From assembly GCA_015680685.1 (NCBI GenBank), contig MNCI01036492.1, positions 82,367 through 146,366 of the forward strand: a DNA stretch of 64,000 nt, in the 5' to 3' direction. The notes below the pieces were generated by a model, which had not been told where the DNA came from, ran no database searches, and saw only the letters and a list, made by a program, of their open reading frames with translations. This DNA is from Gnetum montanum. Taxonomy: Eukaryota; Streptophyta; Gnetopsida; Gnetales; Gnetaceae. The stretch's first letter is position 1. Each line of letters starts with the position of its first letter. Made by a program: the position numbers and the translations under genes. Of this stretch, positions 57,440 through 64,000 are shown in pieces.

Positions 57440-58960
57440 TATCATTGAAGCTTTATCCAATGCTATTGTTAGGAAAGTTTATATGGAAAATGAAATTGAA
57501 GTCCTACAACACAAAGATTGGCAAGTATTAGTGGAAATCAAAATTACTTTAATTAAAAAGAAAAATAAAGAATACCCTATTAGAATAGGGAAACACTTAC
57601 ATTCTGATGAGAAGGGTATGTTAATTGCATTACTACATGAATTCAATGATGTTTTAGCCTAGTCCTATTTAGATTTAAAGGTCTACAATCCATTTATCAT
57701 TACCCACATAATACTAGTTAGGCTTGAAACAAAACCTTTTTGAAAAAAATTAAGACCAGTCAATCTTAAAATCAAACCTTCAATGAAAAGGAAGAAATCT
57801 AAGATCATATATCCTATGAGACATTCTAGTTGGGTGTAAAACTTAGTTCCTGTACATAAGAAATCTAGAGAGTTATGATTGTGTGTTTACTTTAGAAGTC
57901 TTAATGCATCTTGCATTAAAGATAATTATCCACTTCCACTTATGGAAGAGCTGCTTCAAGTAGTAGATGGTGCACAAATGTACTCATTCTTAGATGGATA
58001 CTTAGGTTATAACCAAATTATTGTGAATAACAAAGATCAACATAAAATAGCCTTTGTAACAAAATTGGGAACATTTCAATATGCTAAGATGCCTTTTGGA
58101 TTATTAATTGCAGGATCAACCTTTGAACATGTCATGGATAAAAATTTTAAATTCATGATTAAGAAAAATATGGTTATCCATTTAGAAGACTTGACAGTTT
58201 TCTCACATGATAGGGGAACCCATATTTAAGATCTTAAAAACATATTTTTAAGATTCAAAGAATATGGTATGACATTAAATGGTAAGAAAACTATATTTTG
58301 TGTACGAAGTGGAAAATTCCTTGGTCACATAGTGACAAAAGAAGGTATCTCTATTGACCTTGAATGTGTTAATGCCATCCTAGAAATCCCTTATCCCTTA
58401 TCCAAAAAAGATTTAAGATATTTCTTTGGTAAGATTAACTTTATCAAGAGATTTATCCCAATTTTTATTGAACTTATAATACCTCTTAACAAAATGCTAA
58501 AGAAAGATGAAGATATTACATGGACTAATAAATGCAAAGATGCTTTCTTAGCTATAAAGGAAACTATGGTTGAAGCTCCTGGTATGAGAATGATTTCTTT
58601 ATATATGACTTTGCAAGTTATCATACAATGGCGACCATTTTACCTCAAGAGATAGCTAATCAAGAAGAATTCCTCATTGCTTATATGTCTGATCCTCGTA
58701 AAGATTCTAAGTTAAGATACTCTCCCATAGAAAAACAACTATATTTAGTAGTTAAATATTTAAAAAAATTTCAATTTTACCTTTTAAAATTGAAGATTAT
58801 CATAATTTTTCTAGACCCTACTATTGATTCTTTAGCAAAGCTTCAAGATCCTTCCGAAAAATGAGCCAAATGGATTATGAAGTTACAAGAATATGACATT
58901 AAATGGAAGGTAGGAAAACTTGTAAAAGGAACTAGCTTAACCAAATTGATAGCCCAAGCA
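57440..58960 (+). pseudogene. Reverse transcriptase and gypsy RNase H (element D)
   Basis: A linker with FNDVLA and DLKVYNPFIITH (57640-57710) precedes RT. RT blocks: CVYFRSLNASCIKDNYPLP (57882), YSFLDGYLGYNQI (57980), KLGTFQYAKMPFGL (58063) and MVIHLEDLTVFS (58170). In the last, the active-site YxDD has become H-L-E-D. The thumb has GKFLGHIVTKEGI (58310) and FFGKINFIKRFIP (58420). RNase H follows with YMSDPRKDSKLRYSPIEKQ (58685-58740) and LQEYDIKWKVGK (58880). Several stops and shifts. Role in the family: copying RNA into DNA. Confidence 0.85.
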
Positions 58961-59079
58961 TCAACCCTAGAAAAACCAAAAGTTTCATTTGAGATTGAAT
59001 CCATACCTATACATGTGTTACAACTTGAAGATAACCAATTAGTACCATTTTCACCAAATCATTTAAATGACCCTTGGTA

Positions 59080-60145
59080 TGAAGATCTTAAATATTATTT
59101 AACTTTTCATAGTTTCCCTTTAGACCTACCTATGTACAAAAAAAACCTACTAATATTTAGAAGCTTCAAATTTAACATGATTTATAGTAATCCGTTTAGA
59201 AATCAGTTTGAAGGAGTTCTCCTTAAGTGCTTAGATAGAGAAGAAGCCAATGATGTGGTAAAAAGCTTACATGATGATGGACACTTAGAATATATATCTT
59301 TAACTCACAAGATTACAAAAGCTAGTTATTACTAGCCAACTATGACTACTATTGCCTATAATATATCAAAAACTTGTGTCCAATGTCAAATGTTCAATGG
59401 AAGAGATCCTAAGAGCCTAGCATCTATCCAACCTCTAATTGAAGACCTTTTTACAATGGGCTCTTAATTTTATCGAAGCCACCAATCCAACATCATCAAG
59501 CCAACATAAATTTATTTTAATGGCAACTAACTACACTACATGTTGGCTAGAAACCAAACTGACTAGAAGAGCTATATCTCGTGAGGTTATTAAATTTCTT
59601 GAGGAAGTTATCATAACATAATATGGACATTCATACACACTAGTAGTTGAGAATGGTCCTACCTTCATCTTAGTAGAAATCACTGAATGTGCTATGAATA
59701 ATGAAATCCTAATCAAATGCGTCCTAGAATATTACCCCCAGGGAAAAAAATTAGTAGAATCCTCCAATAAGAATCTTCAAAGTAGAGTTAAAAAGTTTCA
59801 TTTTATGATCTTATAATCTTTGGGATGTTGAACTTAAATGTTTAAAAGTAGTGGAAAACCTATCAAGTCATCAAACCATTATTAAAAGATGGTTTAGTCA
59901 AAAGTTTGTCACTAAATCCTTTCAAATAGGTGATCTATTCCTAAAAAGAGATTGATATTCTAGGTAAAAAGGTCATCAAACTATGTTTTCACCAATGTGC
60001 TCAGGATCCTATCAAGTCATGAAGGTTGTAGCCCCAAATGTTTACAAGATAGATAACCTTCAAGGTGACAAATTAACTAGAAACTTCAATGCTTTCCATC
60101 TTAAACATTTTTATAGTGGTGTTTCATGTGGTCACCTAGTAGATT
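59080..60145 (+). pseudogene. Integrase of element D
   Basis: The zinc-binding region has SLHDDGHL and SLTHKI (59265-59310), then CVQCQMFN (59375). The core has WALNFIEATNPTSSSQHKF (59455-59510, first catalytic Asp replaced by Asn in the D-F position) and LETKLTRRAIS. VVENGPTF (59640) stands at the second Asp block (usually SDNGxxF). A degraded stretch follows, and then the C-terminal SYQVMKV, NVYKIDNLQG and NFNAFHLKHFY (60010-60115). The first and second catalytic positions are both changed, so it cannot be active. Confidence 0.8.
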
Positions 60146-60794
60146 AGTAATTTAATAAATTATAGTAATAAATAAATATACATACATACATACATACATA
60201 CGTACATACATATCCACATAGGCTACATTAGATCTCATATTTTAATGTTAAAAAATGCATTTACATCATATTTTCTTGTAGTATCATGTACAACATATAG
60301 CTTTAGGTCCATATTCATATAGGTACATGCCTTAGAAGGAAACCTAATAGATGTTTAGATTGAAGACTTAGTATTTTATTAAGGGTAATCTATAGATTAT
60401 GGGAATCCTTGTAAATCTTTCTTTCTTCATTAATTAAATTTGAAAATGAGTTCTTGAGGCTAAGTCATAAGGATCATATCTTATTAAGTTACCTATTAAC
60501 TATATGTTATTTTATGGTGCTACCTTTGAAGTTGACTTGATGCCATGGAATTGACCTTTGGGTTTCCATGACATGCATAACTTTGAGTTATTTCCATAAT
60601 TTGAAGATCCATCCTAGATTACGATGAGATACCTCAATATGAGGAATTAACGATGTGCTAGAGAGGATTTGAGCTAGCATCCTACTATTGGAATGCAAAG
60701 CTCATTCTTTCTCATGCTTGACCATGATTCATAGTGATTACTCTTTGAGTTCATAATGATGACACATAGCTAGAGTTCCTCCATTTCATTTAAT
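60146..60794 (+). other. 3' region of element D
   Basis: Between integrase and the last 59 bases that match the LTR end. It holds a (CATA)n microsatellite at about 60178-60212 and no recognisable copy of the first 980 bases of the 5' LTR. It may be a strongly diverged LTR or the product of a deletion. Confidence 0.5.
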
Positions 60795-60853
60795 AAAATA
60801 ATTTAGGATGTTGTATGTTAATGCATCTTCATGACCAAATTTATGCATCAATA
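60795..60853 (+). mobile_element. End of the 3' LTR of element D
   Basis: Matches the last 59 bases of the 5' LTR (TTTAGG, then TGCATCTTCATG, then AATTTATG), ending GCATCAATA, a decayed GCATCAACA. Confidence 0.65.
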
Positions 60854-60857
60854 GTTT

Positions 60858-61663
60858 TATTAGGGAATGTTTATGGCCTTTCTAATAGATCTTGAGCATA
60901 GATTATTATGGAGTATCTTTTAAACTAACATTTATCTCTAGATTTTATTTTCTTACAAGAGATTAAAATTAGCGTTATATTAGTTTTGTTGGTAAAAGTA
61001 TTTTAAATAACTATAATGTTTTTTTTGTTCATGAAGTTAATAAAGGAGGTGTTGCTATTTAACTTAATAGAAAGTGGCTCGAAAAGTTTTGAATTTTGAA
61101 TATGATAATCTTGGAAGAGTTATTTGGATCACTTGTCATAGTGAAAAAGAAAATTTTGGGCTCTATAATATTTATGCTCATAATAATTCAAAATATTAAT
61201 AAGAGCTTTGGAAATATCTTCTATTTCTGCCTAAAGTTCCTTAGATCATTGAAGGTGATTTTAATATGGTTGAAAGTCCTTTAGATAACCTTGGTGGTCT
61301 TCCTTTTAATATGCCTTTTCAAGAAAAAATAATATTGGTGTAATTTTAAAGAAGAATATTTTGTTTTTGATGTTAGCTCATTATTCCCATATCATTCAAA
61401 TGAGAAGCATTACACTTGGTATAATTATCAACAAGGAAATGATAGAATTAATTGTTAGCTTGATAGATTTTACATTTATAATGTTTTTTTAATACCCTAG
61501 AAGTAAAATAGAAGTGCATACAAATGCTAGTTTGTTAAATAATTTTGCTATAAATATGTTTCTCTAAAATTATTTCTTCCTGTTTTTGAAAGGGGGAGCT
61601 TTTATGTATGAATGCTAATATGTTCAAAAGATTGAGTGAAAATAATATTTTTAAATCTTTGTG
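60858..61663 (+). pseudogene. LINE ORF2 endonuclease relic
   Basis: Plus-strand frames give parts of an APE-type endonuclease in order: GRVIWITCHSEKENFGLYNI near 61115, NIYAHNN near 61165, IIEGDFNMVESPLDNLGG near 61240-61300 (the GDFN motif with the catalytic Asp) and YTWYNYQQGNDRIN followed by LDRFYIYN near 61410-61475 (the closing SxxDR block). It continues the LINE whose ORF1 relic is at 52060-53191. RT is absent because element G starts at 61669. Family role: nicks target DNA to prime copying. Confidence 0.75.
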
Positions 61664-61668
61664 AAATA

Positions 61669-62739
61669 TGATGAGTGGCGAGGTACCCCTACACTCAACC
61701 ATATGAATACGAGCGTGCACACACGATCCGGTCGAACTCTGCAGACTAAATGCCTTAACGCCACAAGAAACACTTCGGGTTAATCGTTCGTTGTCTTCCC
61801 AGGCTTGCTTGTATGTGTCACGGTGTATGGTTAAGCAAGTCTGAGGTATGTGATTTTTTTGGTATTTTCGGCTTATCTTCTATGCTACCAGGAGAAAGGG
61901 TTGAGAAAACTAAACTAACTCTAACTAAGATCTAAGTCTAAATTAACTAGCGTCAGCATCCGTTCCCACTTACCGGACACACCCTGAACTATGCAACTGC
62001 AGCTTACCAAACGCTAATCGTTACTGGGATCGCCACACGTAACGCAAGTGCTCGAAGTGGTCGTACTGAGGCACCTATTTAGCCTACGTGTGATAAGCAG
62101 CCGATTCCTTAGCCAGCCGTACACACCCGTGGGTGCTCGTAACTAAGTCGTACTTATCACACGATCTAGCCTAGCAATGAGCAGCCGATTCCTCAACTAG
62201 CCGTACACATTAGACCCTGGAGTTACCAAGCGCAGAATCCTGGAATACGCTACTGGGTTACCAAGCAGCCAATGCTCGTAATTGAGTCGTACTCATGCAT
62301 TGCGTCAAGCAGCCGATTCCTTGACTAGCCGTACACGTCCGTAGACGCTCGTAATCAAGTCGTACTTGAACGCACTAGGAAAGCAGTAAATGAAAGCAAT
62401 AAATGAAACCACGTGCTGCAAGGTTTATCCAATCAAGTTCGTCTTTATTGCCGTACACAACTTGGGTTCAGGTTACAAGCTGCTCGAATAAAGAGCCGTT
62501 CACTCTAGGACTCCTACTGCGGGCACATGGGAAAAATTCTAACTCTGGAGTGATCAATCTGCCAGAGCTTCGCTACTTCTAGCCAGGATTGGGAAATGAG
62601 GGGAGTGCCGCCTCTTATTTATAGATATGGTAGTGGATCGCGATATCGCGTACGCGATATTGCAGGGAAAGATGCGATATCGGGTACGCGATATCGCATG
62701 GGATACAATATCGCGGCGCATACATGTTGCGTCTCATCA
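61669..62739 (-). mobile_element. 3' LTR of element G (family 1, CpG-rich)
   Basis: 1071 bp, TGATGAGTGG to CTCATCA. It is the best preserved LTR of the family and rich in CpG. GATATCGC palindromes lie at 62637-62720, with a TATA box (CTATAAATAAGAGG on the minus strand) just inside them near 62625. The R/U5 part has repeated AGCAGCCGATTCCT and TAGCCGTACAC modules (62095-62370). Flank AAATA (61664-61668); the other flank is beyond the window. Confidence 0.9.
62637..62720. promoter_or_regulatory. GATATC palindrome cluster upstream of the LTR TATA box
   Basis: Three to five copies of CGCGATATCGCG-like palindromes, some paired as GCGATATCGGGTACGCGATATCGC. They lie within about 100 bases upstream of the TATA box on the minus strand. 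Equivalent clusters occur in the family 1 LTRs at 25741, 36594, 37860, 43863 and 49004. A role as a binding site for a transcription factor is inferred from position and conservation. Confidence 0.55.
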
Positions 62740-62750
62740 TCCCCCATGAC
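62740..62750 (-). other. Polypurine tract of element G
   Basis: On the minus strand GTCATGGGGGA directly precedes the LTR start. It is the clearest polypurine tract of the family. Confidence 0.8.
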
Positions 62751-64000
62751 TGAATGAAAACTCATCCTCGAGTTCCTTACAATGATATCAGGTAGGTATC
62801 GGATTATTGAGGGGAATGGAACTAATGGAATGACATGTGAACGGGTCTTTATTACAAGATTTGACAAAAACTGGTGTTCATGACAACAAGGGTGAACACC
62901 TTATTACAATGACATTAGGCCACAGTTGGCAGTTGAGAGAAAAGAGGAGAGAGAATAGAAGAGAAGAAGAGAGAAGAGTCTTGTTGCTGCCAATGCCGAG
63001 ATTGCGCCTTTCGTTGTCCATCCGTAAGTGCATTATCCATTCTACTCCTTGCATAGCTGCTTCAGCGCTGCTCCACTCCAAGTGTTTGCTTCAGATCCAT
63101 TTCATTGTTTATTGAATCGCCATCTTCACACACAACACAATCATATATTACCAAGGGTAATTGAATCATTCAGTAAAGCATACCTTGCTATGGTGTAAGT
63201 CCATTAGCTAAGTTGTGGTATGGATGATATTGATCTGGGAAAATGTAGATGATGACTACCGAAGGTGTAGGGGTTAGGAAGAGAAACAAAAAAATTCAGG
63301 GCTTAGGATAAAAATCGAAAAAGCAGGCCTCGTACCCCCATGACTAATCGTGAACCTCCGGTAGCATGAGAATGGAGATAGAAAAGGAGTAAGAAAGATA
63401 GGTAAAAAGGGACAATTATGGCATCGATAAAAGGGATGTCATGATGGAAATGAACAAAAATGTTAATTAATTGCAAAATGTTAAGGAAAAGAAGTTAACT
63501 GAGGTTCCAAATAGGAATGTTAGTGGGTCCTCCCCAAAGCAGGCTCATGCCCTTAATGCCCTGACAATCCCACATTCAAAGAGTCCGTGGGCTCTGGGAA
63601 TGTCCTTTGGAATAAGAGTTAAAGTCTTAACCAGAAGAATTTACCAAAAAGAAAACAAAGCATCAACCAAAATATACACTAATGATACAACTGGCAATGA
63701 GGTGAACAATGGAGAGAAAGATGGAAAGAAGAGAAGTGGAATGGGATCCCAAGAATAAGGTGGTGTATAGCCCCTTGTGTGTTACATGATTAATGTGACT
63801 TGGCAGATCACATTCCAACTTGGGGCTCAAACCAACCACTTCCAGTGACTTCGCATCAATGCATTTGGCCAAATCATCCACTTGGAGAACAAGGATGCAT
63901 CTTCGAAGAGCCACCACCATTCCGACGAAACAAAGGAGAGAATGGGAAGCGAGAAGGACCTTAGTTAGAGGGAACACTTTGGTTCCATAACCAGTGCTTG
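62751..64000 (-). other. 3' region of element G, with a conserved antisense frame
   Basis: Aligns with 17141-18345 of element A. The plus-strand frame at 63471-63758 (95 codons) matches the frame at 17865-18083 of A in places, and the block from 63518 (ATGTTAGTGGGTCC, then CCCAAAGCAGG) recurs in A, B and C. The opposite-strand frame at 63663-63977 overlaps it and shows no conserved words. The element continues past the right edge. Confidence 0.5.

Larger units (their letters stand above)
53192..60853 (+). mobile_element. Element D: family 2 Ty3/gypsy retrotransposon with dual RNase H
   Basis: The 5' LTR 53192-54228 is followed by a primer site, gag, protease, a first RNase H, RT, a second RNase H and integrase on the plus strand. 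The right end at 60795-60853 matches the last 55 or so bases of the 5' LTR (AATTTAGG...ATGCATC), but the rest of the 3' LTR is missing or too diverged. Flanks GTCTG and GTTTT agree at only three of five bases. It sits inside a LINE. The gag knuckle CRLHNTRKHSKK and the extra RNase H suggest a Tat-like lineage. All frames are broken. Confidence 0.8.

Overview
This window is plant nuclear DNA, most likely from a gymnosperm or another seed plant with a large, repeat-rich genome. The evidence is AT-rich intergenic DNA, nested Ty3/gypsy LTR retrotransposons with plant-type primer-binding sites, plant LINE and tRNA-SINE remnants, and one intron-rich plant family 1 beta-glucosidase relic. The species cannot be named from the sequence. 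Two assembly gaps are visible: 199 N at 12543-12741 and a single N at 26490.

Layout. 1-3994: gag and 5' LTR of a minus-strand element (F) that runs off the left edge, with an LTR-like block at 252-1995. 4780-5460: LINE reverse transcriptase relic (minus), then a tRNA-SINE. 6726-14945: minus-strand element E, a deletion derivative bounded by a CATTT/CATTC duplication. 16269-27012: minus-strand element A, about 10 kb with gag, protease, RT, RNase H and integrase, bounded by GATGG; its 5' LTR contains a plus-strand LTR of a sister copy cut off at the N. 27013-36564: the only gene-bearing island, with a LINE relic, a 105-bp tandem repeat, a broken GH1 beta-glucosidase (30174-33001) and a solo LTR with a 159-bp repeat. 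36565-49842: three-level nest, in which gag-only element B (plus, GTCTC duplication) is split in its 5' LTR by gag-only element C (minus), itself carrying a solo LTR (GTAAC duplication). 49855-53191: SINEs and LINE relics. 53192-60853: plus-strand element D (gag, protease, an extra RNase H placed before RT, RT, RNase H, integrase), inserted in a LINE whose endonuclease resumes at 60858. 61669-64000: 3' LTR and 3' region of minus-strand element G, running off the right edge.

Two LTR families explain most of the window. Family 1 (F, A, B, C, G and the nested LTR at 25733) has ends TGATGAG...CTCATCA, a degenerate TGGCGCC-type primer site, a G-rich polypurine tract, and palindromic GATATC-like repeats just upstream of the LTR TATA box. 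Family 2 (E, D and two solo LTRs) has ends TGTTGATGC...GCATCAACA, and four of its LTRs carry a 55-bp stem-loop of constant size. No protein-coding gene in the window looks intact. All retroelement reading frames carry stops and frameshifts, and the beta-glucosidase has a stop codon exactly at its catalytic acid/base residue.
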